In this document: piece after piece, positions 9,974 to 18,633 of the stretch
Layout: every line of letters begins with the position of its first letter
Numbering within the stretch: the first letter of the stretch is position 1
Assembly: GCA_021738245.1 (NCBI GenBank)
Contig: JAIPCJ010000002.1
Coordinates: forward strand, 1-64,000
Length of the DNA: 64,000 nt
Direction: 5' to 3'
Source: Methylotenera sp.
GTDB lineage: Bacteria > Pseudomonadota > Gammaproteobacteria > Burkholderiales > Burkholderiaceae_C
Position numbers and translations under genes: made by a program
The notes under the pieces: generated by a model
Seen by the model: only the letters and a program-made list of their open reading frames with translations
Database searches by the model: none
What the model was told of the DNA's origin: nothing

Positions 9974-11154
9974 TCCTCGTCTCCCGCGTTCTTCTTGGCC
10001 TCGGCCTTGAGAAGGAACGCATTGCGCGTGGCGACCTGCTGGTTGGCCTGCAGGCCGGTGACGACCTGCGCCAGGCCGCCACTGCGCGCGCCGACGTAGA
10101 CCGGTTGCACGCGGAAGCCCTCGGGCGTGCGCACGAACACGACGTCACGTCCGTCGATGTTCTGCACGGCCTCTTCGGGCACTGCAACGCCGGGTTGGCT
10201 GGCATCGCCGGTGCGCGCCTGCAGCCGGACCTGGACGCCTTCGCCCGCCAGCAGGGCCTGTGCACCGGGGCCGGGGCTCGGCACGAGCACGACGGTGGCG
10301 GCGCGCGTCGAGGCGCTTACCCCCGGCGGGGGGCCGCGCACCGTGGCCGGCACCGGCTTGCCGGAACGCGTGAGCACCGTGGCGGCATCGCCCACTGCGA
10401 CGCGGCGCAGGTCGTCGGCCGTCAGCGGGGCTTCGATTTGGACCGCGCCCGGCATGGCCACGCGGAACAGCTCGACGTCGGGCGTGACGCGGGCGCCTAC
10501 CAGGGCGGTGCTGGAGGTGACGCGCCCGGCGATGGGCGACACGATGGTCAGTGTCCGGCCGTCGCTACCCACGCGCGCGGCACCCGCCACAGCGGCTGCG
10601 CGTTGAGCTTCGGCCTCAGCGACGTCGACGTCGGCTTGAGCGGCCTCCAGGGCTTGGCGCGGTGTCACGCCCTGGTCGAAGAGACTTTTCTCGCGCGCCA
10701 GAGTCTTGCGGGCGAGATCCACCTTGGCCTGTGCCACACGGCGGTCGCTGACCATGGACGCTGCTTCCAGGCTCTCGATGCTGGCCAGCACGTCGCCGGC
10801 GGCCACCGTATCCCCGAGGCGGCGCATGACCCGAACCAGCGTGCCGTTGGCGCGGCTGACGACCGCTGCTTCCGCACCCGGTGCTGCCGAGACGACGGCG
10901 GGGAGCAGCAGCTCGTTGCGCACGTTGGAGGCCGTCGCCGTCTCCACACCGATGTTGGCGGCGGTGACGTACTCGGCCGGGATCTTCAGCTCAGGAGCTT
11001 CACCCTTCGGTGCACTGGCTGCCGCCGCCTTGGGAGCGGGTTCGGCCGGCTTTGCGGCGCTGCCTGAGCGGCTCGCCGCGAAATAGCCCAGGGCAGCGGC
11101 GCCGGCGATGGCAGCGGCGATCAGCAGCGGGGCGGGCTTGAACTTGCTTGTCAT
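9970..11154 (-). CDS. RND efflux periplasmic adaptor (CzcB-type)
   Basis: Membrane-fusion protein organisation (biotinyl-like halves, coiled-coil); 4-nt overlap with the RND gene. Confidence 0.9.
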   Translation of the reverse strand: MTSKFKPAPLLIAAAIAGAAALGYFAASRSGSAAKPAEPAPKAAAASAPKGEAPELKIPAEYVTAANIGVETATASNVRNELLLPAVVSAAPGAEAAVVSRANGTLVRVMRRLGDTVAAGDVLASIESLEAASMVSDRRVAQAKVDLARKTLAREKSLFDQGVTPRQALEAAQADVDVAEAEAQRAAAVAGAARVGSDGRTLTIVSPIAGRVTSSTALVGARVTPDVELFRVAMPGAVQIEAPLTADDLRRVAVGDAATVLTRSGKPVPATVRGPPPGVSASTRAATVVLVPSPGPGAQALLAGEGVQVRLQARTGDASQPGVAVPEEAVQNIDGRDVVFVRTPEGFRVQPVYVGARSGGLAQVVTGLQANQQVATRNAFLLKAEAKKNAGDEE

Positions 11155-12458
11155 TGTGATTCTCCAAACGCGAGGCGGCCCTCGGCCTGCGCCAGCGCAG
11201 CCAGGGAGCGGACGCGCGCCAGGCGGGCGTCGATGGTTGAACGTTGTGCTTCTGCCCAGGCGCGGCGCGCGAACAGCAGCTCGACCAAGGGCGTGCGGCC
11301 GGCGTCGTAGCCGATCCGTCCCAGCCGATAGCCCTCAGCGGAGGCGCGCTCGCCTTCGAGCGCCGCCTCCAGCTGGCCTTCGGCAGCCTGCAGCTGGGCT
11401 TGGGCCGACCGGCGTGCGGCGGTGGTCTCGAGCCGGGCCGCGAGCACCCGCGCGTCAGCTGCCTGCACGCGCTGGCGCGCCGCCGCGACCGCGTCCCGAT
11501 TGCGGTCGAACAGGGGGATGGATGCGGACAGGCCGACGACATAGCCGTTCTGCGAGGTCCAGGCATAGCGCCGCACGCCGGCCGTCACGCTGAGGTCGGG
11601 GATCCAGCGCCGCTCCTCGACCTGCAGGCGGGCTTCTGACGCCTCGCGCTCGGACTGGGCCACGCGCAGGGTCGGTGACTCATCCGCCGCGGCGCCACGG
11701 TCCGCAGCGGTGGCGAACAACGAGCCACTCACCCCGGTGAAGCGCTCCTGGGCACCGACAAGGGCCGACAGCTCCTCCAGGGCTTGCGTGAGGTCCGCGG
11801 CGGCCGCACGCTCAGCGCCCCGGGCCGCGGCCGCGCCGGCTTCGGCCTGGGCGACGCGCACGGAGGCCTCCTTGCCTGCCTCGACCTGCGCACGCGCCGC
11901 ACGCAAGTCGTCGCCGGCGCGGGCGAGTTCTTCCACAGCCACGCGTTGCCGCGCTTGGGCGGCCTCCACGGAGCCATAGGCCACGGCCAGCTTGGCCGCC
12001 CATGTCACCTCGGCTTCGCGGCGCCGGGCCTCGGCGACATCGAACTCACGGTCGGAGACCGCAATCCGGGACGCGCGCTTGCCGCCCAGCTCCAGCGGCT
12101 GGCTGATCGAATAGGTGGTCTGGCGCGGGCTCTGGCCGCCGTTGGCGGGGGCGCCCAGGTCTTCGGCCTGGGCATCGATCCTGGGGTTGAGCCACTTGCG
12201 GCTTTGCGCCGCGTCCAGGCGAGCCGCTTCGGCGTTGGCCTGCTGCTCCAGCAGGATCGGCGCGCGGGCCAGTGACTGTTGAAGCAGGACGCCGAAGGCC
12301 GGCGCGTCGGCCGCTTGTGCAACGGGGCTTGAGAGGGCGAGAGCGAGCCCGATGGCGGACAGCGCCAGGCTCGGCCACGCGGCGGCGACGCGGCTGCTGG
12401 CATGGCCAGCACCGCCACGCCTTGGCGCGGGCGCGCGAAGGGGAAATTGCGATGACAT
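11151..12458 (-). CDS. TolC family outer membrane protein (CzcC-type)
   Basis: 435 aa, OEP repeats (SISQPLELGGKRASRI...); 4-nt overlap with the adaptor gene. Confidence 0.9.
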   Translation of the reverse strand: MSSQFPLRAPAPRRGGAGHASSRVAAAWPSLALSAIGLALALSSPVAQAADAPAFGVLLQQSLARAPILLEQQANAEAARLDAAQSRKWLNPRIDAQAEDLGAPANGGQSPRQTTYSISQPLELGGKRASRIAVSDREFDVAEARRREAEVTWAAKLAVAYGSVEAAQARQRVAVEELARAGDDLRAARAQVEAGKEASVRVAQAEAGAAAARGAERAAAADLTQALEELSALVGAQERFTGVSGSLFATAADRGAAADESPTLRVAQSEREASEARLQVEERRWIPDLSVTAGVRRYAWTSQNGYVVGLSASIPLFDRNRDAVAAARQRVQAADARVLAARLETTAARRSAQAQLQAAEGQLEAALEGERASAEGYRLGRIGYDAGRTPLVELLFARRAWAEAQRSTIDARLARVRSLAALAQAEGRLAFGESQ

Positions 12459-12518
12459 GAAAACTCCACGGACTGAGCGCGCACGACGACGCGCCCGGGA
12501 AAAGCGGCTTGCGGCTTT

Positions 12519-12992
12519 TCAGGCGTGGAGCGGAGGGGCACGGCCTGCGGGGGGCAGGCTCTTGAAGGAGGTGAATCGCGGCGGCCCGCGGTCGGGCCAG
12601 TCGGGAACGGGCGTGTCCGCTTCGATGGCGGGGAAGACCACGACGAAGGCAGCAAACGACAGCCGCGCATCGGCGACTGCCTGGACGCCGCTCAGCTCCG
12701 ACGTGCTTTGGGAACGCAGCGCGATGGCCGAATGGCCGCCCTGCAACCCGTCATGGCCGTCTTCAACGTGGGAATCCAGAGCGAGCGTGGCATCGGACGG
12801 CCCATGGGAAAGCGCCAATGCAGCTTCGCCTTCGATGCCGAAATCGTGGTGGTGCTGGTGGAACGGTGCGCTGACCTGGTCGAACACCAGGACCATGACC
12901 AGCAGCAAGCGAAACGCCCACGCCCAACCGCGCTGCTGGGGAGCAACCCCGCGGCGCAAGCTTGTTCGTGGGATGACGCTGGTCGGCTTCAC
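12519..12992 (-). CDS. His-rich secreted protein, metal-locus associated
   Basis: GTG start with TGAGGATC RBS; VVVDQVSAP-like motif VFDQVSAPFHQHHHD and C-terminus SLPPAGRAPPLHA shared with 15001..15450. Confidence 0.6.
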   Translation of the reverse strand: MKPTSVIPRTSLRRGVAPQQRGWAWAFRLLLVMVLVFDQVSAPFHQHHHDFGIEGEAALALSHGPSDATLALDSHVEDGHDGLQGGHSAIALRSQSTSELSGVQAVADARLSFAAFVVVFPAIEADTPVPDWPDRGPPRFTSFKSLPPAGRAPPLHA

Positions 12993-13122
12993 GATCCTCA
13001 GAAATGACGAGTTAGTTGGCTTTGCCTGCCCGCACTGTTGCGGGCTGAGGGTCGTTGACGGGCAACACCAAGGCAGTGATGCAGGGGGGTCAGTGTCCCC
13101 GATCCTTGGCAGTTTGACAAGG

Positions 13123-13137
13123 TACTGGGGGTCAGTA
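13123..13137. promoter_or_regulatory. RcnR/CsoR-type operator upstream of the His-rich/czcCBA genes
   Basis: TACTGGGGGTCAGTA within palindrome GGTACTGGGGGTCAGTACC; TACT-N7-AGTA matches the 15758..15772 site. Confidence 0.6.
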
Positions 13138-13183
13138 CCTTGAGGCTCAACTTGCTTTTCACGGTCACGATTTCGCGCAGAGG

Positions 13184-13747
13184 CTATTTCTTGCCAGGAC
13201 GGAACAGGCTCTTCTGAAAGCCCGTGACGGTGACCTTGACCGTGACCGGCTCCTTGCCCTGGTTCTGCCAGAACCATCCATGGTGGCCGGTGAACGGCGC
13301 CACCCAGGTGCCCGCGCCCTGGCGCTGCCTCACGCCGACGTCGTAGCTCGTGTATTCGTTGGTCGCGTCTGGCAGCTCGCCGTGCATGTCCACGAGGACC
13401 TCGCCGGATGCGGTCCACTGGAAGACGAAGCCTTGTCCCGCGTCGATGGCTGCCTTGACCTCGGCGCCCTTGCCAGGCGCCAACGTGATGGTCATCGTGT
13501 CGGTGCGCGGCGAGCCGAGCGAACTGGACAGGGCCTCGGCGTTGAAGCTCTGGCCAGGTTGCTTGCCGAACAGCATGACGGCCTTCTCGGCCAGCGTCAT
13601 CGGAGGCGCGGGTGGCGGCAGCATGGGCTCGTCGTGCGCACGCGCAGCAGACGCTGCACAGCCGAGGACCACGGCGATGCCGACAAGCAAAGTGAGTCCG
13701 GCGGCCTGGGCGGGACGCGCGGTCGTCAGGGAGAGTTGCTTCTTCAT
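13184..13747 (-). CDS. secreted/anchored protein coupled to the MotA gene
   Basis: MKKQLSLTTARPAQAAGLTLLVGIAVVLGCAASAARAHDEP...; start 13747 overlaps the motA-like stop by 4 nt. Confidence 0.7.
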   Translation of the reverse strand: MKKQLSLTTARPAQAAGLTLLVGIAVVLGCAASAARAHDEPMLPPPAPPMTLAEKAVMLFGKQPGQSFNAEALSSSLGSPRTDTMTITLAPGKGAEVKAAIDAGQGFVFQWTASGEVLVDMHGELPDATNEYTSYDVGVRQRQGAGTWVAPFTGHHGWFWQNQGKEPVTVKVTVTGFQKSLFRPGKK

Positions 13748-14604
13748 TTCTTGCCTTTCACATGCCCTTCGAGTTCGGAGAACGTCGGGCGTTCGGTTGA
13801 GTAAAGTACCTTGCGGCCGAACTCGATGGCCACTTGAGGTGCATAGCCTTGCATTGACGCCAGCAGCGTCGTCTTGATGCACTGGAGTTCCTTGCCTGCC
13901 TCGTCGACCTTGATCTCCAACGCGCCTGCCAGCGGCTCGGCGAAGGCGTAGGCCAGCAAGATGCCAAGGAAGGTGCCCACCAGGGCCGAGCCGATCATTC
14001 CGCCCAGCACCGCGGGCGGTTGTCCCACCGAGCCCATCGTGTTCACGACGCCAAGCACGGCGGCCACGATGCCGAAGGCCGGGAGGCCGCCGGCCAAGCG
14101 CTGCAATGCCTGGACGGCCATGAAAGCCTCGTGGTGGTGCGTCTCGATCTCCGCGTCCATTAGCGACTCGATCTCGTGGGCGTTCAGATTGCCCGACACC
14201 ATCATGCGCAGGTAGTCGGTCGTGAACTCGGCGACGTGGTGGTCCTTGGCGATGGTGGGGTACTTCTGGAACAGCGCCGAGCTGTGCGGGTCCTCGATGT
14301 CCTTCTCGATGGACATCAGTCCTTCCTTGCGCGCCTTCTGCAAGATGTCGTAGAGCAGCGCCAGCAGCTCCAGGTACCGGGCCTTGGTGTACTTGCTGCC
14401 CTTGAAGCAGTCACCCAGGCCCTTGGCCGTGGCCTTCATGACCTTCATCGGGTTGGTAGCGAGCATGCCGCCCACGGCGGCGCCGAAGATCGTGATCAGC
14501 TCGAACGGCAGCGCCTTCAGGATCACGCCGATGTTGCCGCCGTGGAAGATGAAGACGCCGAAGATGCAGGCCAGGGCAAGCCCCCAGCCGATGATGATGA
14601 ACAT
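13744..14604 (-). CDS. motA: MotA-family stator protein (metal-locus copy)
   Basis: MFIIIGWGLALACIFGVFIFHGGNIGVILKALPFE...GGLPAFGIVAAVLGVVNTMGSVGQPPAVLGGMIGSALVGTFLGILLAYAFAEPLAGALE; full-length H+-type MotA. Confidence 0.9.
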   Translation of the reverse strand: MFIIIGWGLALACIFGVFIFHGGNIGVILKALPFELITIFGAAVGGMLATNPMKVMKATAKGLGDCFKGSKYTKARYLELLALLYDILQKARKEGLMSIEKDIEDPHSSALFQKYPTIAKDHHVAEFTTDYLRMMVSGNLNAHEIESLMDAEIETHHHEAFMAVQALQRLAGGLPAFGIVAAVLGVVNTMGSVGQPPAVLGGMIGSALVGTFLGILLAYAFAEPLAGALEIKVDEAGKELQCIKTTLLASMQGYAPQVAIEFGRKVLYSTERPTFSELEGHVKGKK

Positions 14605-14645
14605 GAGACGAACTCTGGAAACGGTTGACGGTGGCGCCGCCGGCG

Positions 14646-14876
14646 TCAGCGGCGCGATCGGCCCTTGGCGCCCCTGGTGCCCCTGGCGCCCTTTGCGCGC
14701 TTTGCCTCGTGCTGCTGCTGTCGCTTCTTCTTCTCACGTGCGTACTGACGCATGACGATCACCCACAGCACTCCTGCTGCGACCATCAGAACCAGCAGCG
14801 ACCCCATCAAGTAGTTCACAAGGGCCGCGTTGTGCGTACGCAGATGCGAGATGTCCATGTTCCTCATCGGGCGCAC
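14646..14876 (-). CDS. small single-TM protein with basic C-terminus
   Basis: ALVNYLMGSLLVLMVAAGVLWVIVMRQYAREKKKRQQQHEAKRAKGARGTRGAKGRSRR; upstream of motA on the same strand. Confidence 0.5.
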   Translation of the reverse strand: MRPMRNMDISHLRTHNAALVNYLMGSLLVLMVAAGVLWVIVMRQYAREKKKRQQQHEAKRAKGARGTRGAKGRSRR

Positions 14877-15000
14877 GTGCGGCGCCCGCAGGAGCGCGCT
14901 AGGCAGGAAGACGGCTGTCCGGCTTAGCCGGTCACGGCGTCAGACGCCGACGGACCTCAAGGGCCACGCGACGTCAACGGACAGCAATAGGCAGCAGGGC

Positions 15001-15450
15001 TCAGGCGAGCGCCGGCGGAGCGTGACCGTCAGGAGGCAGGCTGCGGTGTGCCGGAATGGGCGGAGGTCGCCACCGGGCATACGCCAGCCCCGCATCGGCA
15101 CCCTCCCGGGCCTCCGATGCGACGGCGGTCTTCAGGCCGGCCAAGAAGGCCAGCGCCAGGTCTTTCATGTCCTCGCCGGCCGCGGCGTCAGAACCCGTGC
15201 CAGCTGTCGACCGAACTGCCAACGCCCAATGGCCGACACCGTCGTGATCGGCATCTTCGGCGTGAGTCGCGTCGTCGTGAGGGCTGTGGGCCAACCAGGT
15301 CGCATCGACGCCGCCACCATGCCCGTGCGCATGCAACGGCGCGCTCACCTGGTCGACGACAAGCAGCGCGACGAGCACCCAGCGCGCGAGCAGCCACCAC
15401 CACGCCGTCGCGGGGACGGCAGGGCTGGCAGAAGCGGCCGGGTTGGACAT
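15001..15450 (-). CDS. His-rich secreted protein, metal-locus associated
   Basis: WVLVALLVVDQVSAPLHAHGHGGGV... SLPPDGHAPPALA; 7 nt downstream of rcnR. Confidence 0.65.
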   Translation of the reverse strand: MSNPAASASPAVPATAWWWLLARWVLVALLVVDQVSAPLHAHGHGGGVDATWLAHSPHDDATHAEDADHDGVGHWALAVRSTAGTGSDAAAGEDMKDLALAFLAGLKTAVASEAREGADAGLAYARWRPPPIPAHRSLPPDGHAPPALA

Positions 15451-15457
15451 CCTGGGT

Positions 15458-15739
15458 CTACTTCAGATAGGTGCGCAGGATCGCAACGACTTCTTCGATT
15501 TCGTCATGGCGCTGCTCAGGGGTGATGTCTTCCGCGGCGACGTGCTCACGCAGATGCCCCTCCAGCACCTCGGCCATCAGCCCCGCGACGGCGCCACGGA
15601 TGGCAGCGATCTGCTGCAGCACCTTGCCAGCATCGACGTCATGGCCGGACTCGATCAAACGCTCCAGGCCGTCGGCCTGACCTTTGATGCGCCGGACGCG
15701 CGCCAACAAACTCTTCTGACCTTTGACGGTGTGAGACAT
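15458..15739 (-). CDS. rcnR: metal-sensing repressor of the CsoR/RcnR family
   Basis: MSHTVKGQKSLLARVRRIKGQADGLERLIESGHDVDAGKVLQQIAAIRGAVAGLMAEVLEGHLREHV. Confidence 0.85.
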   Translation of the reverse strand: MSHTVKGQKSLLARVRRIKGQADGLERLIESGHDVDAGKVLQQIAAIRGAVAGLMAEVLEGHLREHVAAEDITPEQRHDEIEEVVAILRTYLK

Positions 15740-15757
15740 CTTGCAGTGCAGGTAGGG

Positions 15758-15772
15758 TACTGGGGTAGAGTA
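15758..15772. promoter_or_regulatory. RcnR-type operator between rcnR and rcnA
   Basis: TACTGGGGTAGAGTA, i.e. TACT-Gn-AGTA. Confidence 0.65.
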
Positions 15773-15824
15773 TCAGAGACCAAATATTCATGCACGACCG
15801 GGGCCAACCGTTCGCGCGGCGATC

Positions 15825-16931
15825 ATGACCGAATTCTCGACTTTGCTGCAGCAGGGCAATGCTTGGTTGTTCGTCCCCAGCGCCGTCCTGCTGGGCGCGC
15901 TGCACGGTCTGGAGCCCGGGCACTCGAAGACCATGATGGCGGCATTCATCGTCGCCATCCGCGGGACGGTGGGCCAGGCCATCCTGCTCGGCTTGTCGGC
16001 CACCCTGTCGCACACAGCCATCGTCTGGCTTGTGGCGCTGGCCGGCCTGCACTTCGGCAAGGGCTGGAACGCGGAGAAGACGGAGCCCTATTTCCAGCTG
16101 GCGTCGGGCCTGCTGATCCTCGCGGTCGCCGTTTGGATGCTGTGGCGAACTTGGCGCGAACAACGCGCGCATGCCCGCTCCAATGACCACGACCACAGCC
16201 ATGGCCACGGCGAGTCCAAGCGGGTGCTGACCGGCCACGGGGTGGTCCGGCTGGACATCTTCGAAACCGGCGTGCCGCCACGCTTCCGTCTTTACCCGGA
16301 AACGGGCCAGGGCTGGACCGCCAGCGAGGTGGAAGTCACCACGACGCGGCCGGATGGATCGCGGCAGGTCTTCAGCTTCACGCAGGGAGACGGATACCTG
16401 GAATCGGTCGACGAGATTCCTGAACCGCATGAATTCACCGCCAGGCTCAACCTCGGTCACGAAGGCCATCGCCATGGCCACGACCTGGTCTACGAGGAGC
16501 ACGGCCATTCGCACGAAGGCCTCGACCTCGGCGACCTGGAATACCAGGATGCCCATGAGCGCGCGCATGCCAACGACATCCAGCGCCGGTTCGCCAACCG
16601 CAACGTGACGACCGGGCAGATCATCGTCTTCGGCCTCACGGGGGGCCTGATCCCTTGCCCGGCGTCGATCACGGTGTTGCTGCTGTGCCTGCAGCTCAAG
16701 CAGTTCACGCTGGGAGCGGCGCTGGTGCTGTGCTTCAGCGTCGGACTGGCGCTGACGATGGTCGCCTCCGGCGCGATGGCTGCGCTGAGCGTCAAGCACG
16801 TGTCGCGCCGCTGGCGTGGCTTCGGCGAGTTCGCCCGCAAGGCACCGTACTTTTCCAGCGCGCTGATCATGCTGGTCGGCCTGTATGTCATGTACGTTGG
16901 CGCCCATGCGCTGATGACACATCGGCCTTGA
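15825..16931 (+). CDS. rcnA: nickel/cobalt efflux protein RcnA
   Basis: LGALHGLEPGHSKTMMAAFIVAIRGTVGQAILLGLSATLSHTAIVW; His-rich loop; FGLTGGLIPCPASITVLLLCLQ. Confidence 0.9.
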   Translation: MTEFSTLLQQGNAWLFVPSAVLLGALHGLEPGHSKTMMAAFIVAIRGTVGQAILLGLSATLSHTAIVWLVALAGLHFGKGWNAEKTEPYFQLASGLLILAVAVWMLWRTWREQRAHARSNDHDHSHGHGESKRVLTGHGVVRLDIFETGVPPRFRLYPETGQGWTASEVEVTTTRPDGSRQVFSFTQGDGYLESVDEIPEPHEFTARLNLGHEGHRHGHDLVYEEHGHSHEGLDLGDLEYQDAHERAHANDIQRRFANRNVTTGQIIVFGLTGGLIPCPASITVLLLCLQLKQFTLGAALVLCFSVGLALTMVASGAMAALSVKHVSRRWRGFGEFARKAPYFSSALIMLVGLYVMYVGAHALMTHRP

Positions 16932-17017
16932 GGGAGCACGCCAAGCGTGGAGTTTGGCGATGCCGACGGCGCCCGGCCGACCGGTGGCCACGGCACCTCG
17001 AGTAAACTGAGCTCACT

Positions 17018-17134
17018 CGTCATTGGGGAGTAGCCGTCCTGCGCAACGCAGGAGTCCGCGTCAACACACTTGGCCATCTGGCCATGGCGCCGACAGCTCC
17101 AACGCCTGGCAAGACCTTTGACCACACTGCCTCC
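17018..17134 (+). ncRNA. yybP-ykoY manganese riboswitch
   Basis: Conserved elements TTGGGGAGTAGCCG, internal hairpin CCTGCGCAACGCAGG, GTCAACACACTTGG, and AAGACCTTTGACCACACTGC, directly upstream of a TMEM165/GDT1 gene. Confidence 0.85.
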
Positions 17135-17166
17135 GGTTAGGGCCGGGGAAGCCGTGCGGTCTTGGT

Positions 17167-17769
17167 TTGCGCTGGCCCTTGGAGACTCTCTTGGAAGCTT
17201 TCCTCGTATCGACCGGCGTCGTGGCGCTCGGTGAAATGGGCGACAAAACGCAGTTGCTGGCCATCGTGCTGGCCACGACGTTTCGCAAGCCCATCCCCAT
17301 CATCCTCGGCATCTTTGTCGCGACGGTGCTCAACCACGCAGCGGCCGGCGCCCTGGGCGGCTGGGTGGCTCAGGCCTTGGGTCCTGAACTCCTGCGCTGG
17401 ATCGTCGGGCTGTCATTCATCGCGATGGCCGGCTGGATGCTGATCCCGGACAAGCTTGATGACGACGTGGGCAAGCAGCGCCGGCAGCTCGGCGTCTTCG
17501 GAACCACCGTCCTTGCCTTCTTTCTCGCGGAGATGGGCGACAAGACGCAGATCGCGACCGTCGCGCTGGCCACGCGATACGCCGAGGTCATGCAAGTGGT
17601 GCTCGGCACAACGTTCGGGATGATGCTGGCCAACGTGCCGGCGGTGTTCCTGGGCGACCGGATCGCCAAGAAGGTGTCCATGCGCGTCGTGCACGGCATC
17701 GCCGCGCTGATCTTCGCGGTACTGGGGCTGTTGACGCTCCTGAACGTCGGCAGCCTCTTTGGCGGCTAG
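17167..17769 (+). CDS. TMEM165/GDT1 family (UPF0016) putative Mn2+ exporter
   Basis: Two GEMGDKTQ/AEMGDKTQ motifs; TTG start used by the ORF track. Confidence 0.9.
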   Translation: MRWPLETLLEAFLVSTGVVALGEMGDKTQLLAIVLATTFRKPIPIILGIFVATVLNHAAAGALGGWVAQALGPELLRWIVGLSFIAMAGWMLIPDKLDDDVGKQRRQLGVFGTTVLAFFLAEMGDKTQIATVALATRYAEVMQVVLGTTFGMMLANVPAVFLGDRIAKKVSMRVVHGIAALIFAVLGLLTLLNVGSLFGG

Positions 17770-17854
17770 GCGTAGAAAACAAGTCCCCAAAATTGGCTTG
17801 GGCATCACGGGTCCGGCTCCCTTGGGGCCGAAGCCACCCGGCGCTTGGATCAGG

Positions 17855-18403
17855 CTACCGATCGTTGGCCTGCAATCGCCGACAGCGCTCGGTGAGGGAC
17901 TGCAGCCATGCGTCGGGGAGGCCGCGTTTCAGCTGCAGTCGGCCTGCGCGAGGAAGGCACACGTCTATCCACTCACCCCGCGCCTTCCCTGAGCGCTTGA
18001 GAGAAGCCTCAAGGTCGAACGCCTCCCGACGGGAGTTGAATCGACGCACTCCCAAAAGGAGCCATTTGCGTCCGCGTGTCCACCCCGGGTTGTCGTCGGA
18101 GTTGTGCGTCCTGAATCGATGCCTCAAGTCGGTTGTTGCGCCGATGTAGGTGGCGCCACAGTGGGACACCAGCAGGTAGGTCCATCCTCGATCGGTTCGA
18201 ACACGCCGACCATTGGCGACCTTAGGCTGAGCAATCGGAGTTCCGTAGCGTCCGCGCTGAAAGTGGGAGTTGACCCCCAGCACGACGTTCAGCGAAACGC
18301 CAAGCTGCTGGGCGATCTGCTCGCAGGAATGAGTGCCGGCCTTCAGCAGCGCCACGATCGGCTCTGTGCGGGGCGATGGCTTGGCGAACTTCTTTTGCGT
18401 CAC
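17855..18403 (-). CDS. GIY-YIG nuclease domain protein with N-terminal HTH-like region
   Basis: CEQIAQQLGVSLNVVLGV ... WTYLLVSHCGATYIGATTDLRHRFRTHN. Confidence 0.75.
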   Translation of the reverse strand: MTQKKFAKPSPRTEPIVALLKAGTHSCEQIAQQLGVSLNVVLGVNSHFQRGRYGTPIAQPKVANGRRVRTDRGWTYLLVSHCGATYIGATTDLRHRFRTHNSDDNPGWTRGRKWLLLGVRRFNSRREAFDLEASLKRSGKARGEWIDVCLPRAGRLQLKRGLPDAWLQSLTERCRRLQANDR

Positions 18404-18633
18404 GGGTCGAAGCTACGACTGCTCTATCGCCGGCGAGTCTAGGAGCCATGCTGGGCATGGGCGCCCTGGTCGTATCCCCTAACTTCAAGCTATTTGCTTT
18501 CGACATTTGATGCTCGGGCGCGCGGACCTGCCTCGACGGGGCTTGGGGGCACAGACCAGGCCTTTGAGCTTTTCGGCTACCTCATCATCAGCAAGTTCGT
18601 CGTGACGGACTCATCAGTCGCAGAATTGCCTCC

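Noticed and set aside
6740-10099. 1119-aa plus-strand ORF opposite the RND pump
   Set aside because: Shadow ORF: low-complexity H/Q/R/D/G composition typical of antisense high-GC frames; minus strand encodes clear RND and adaptor proteins
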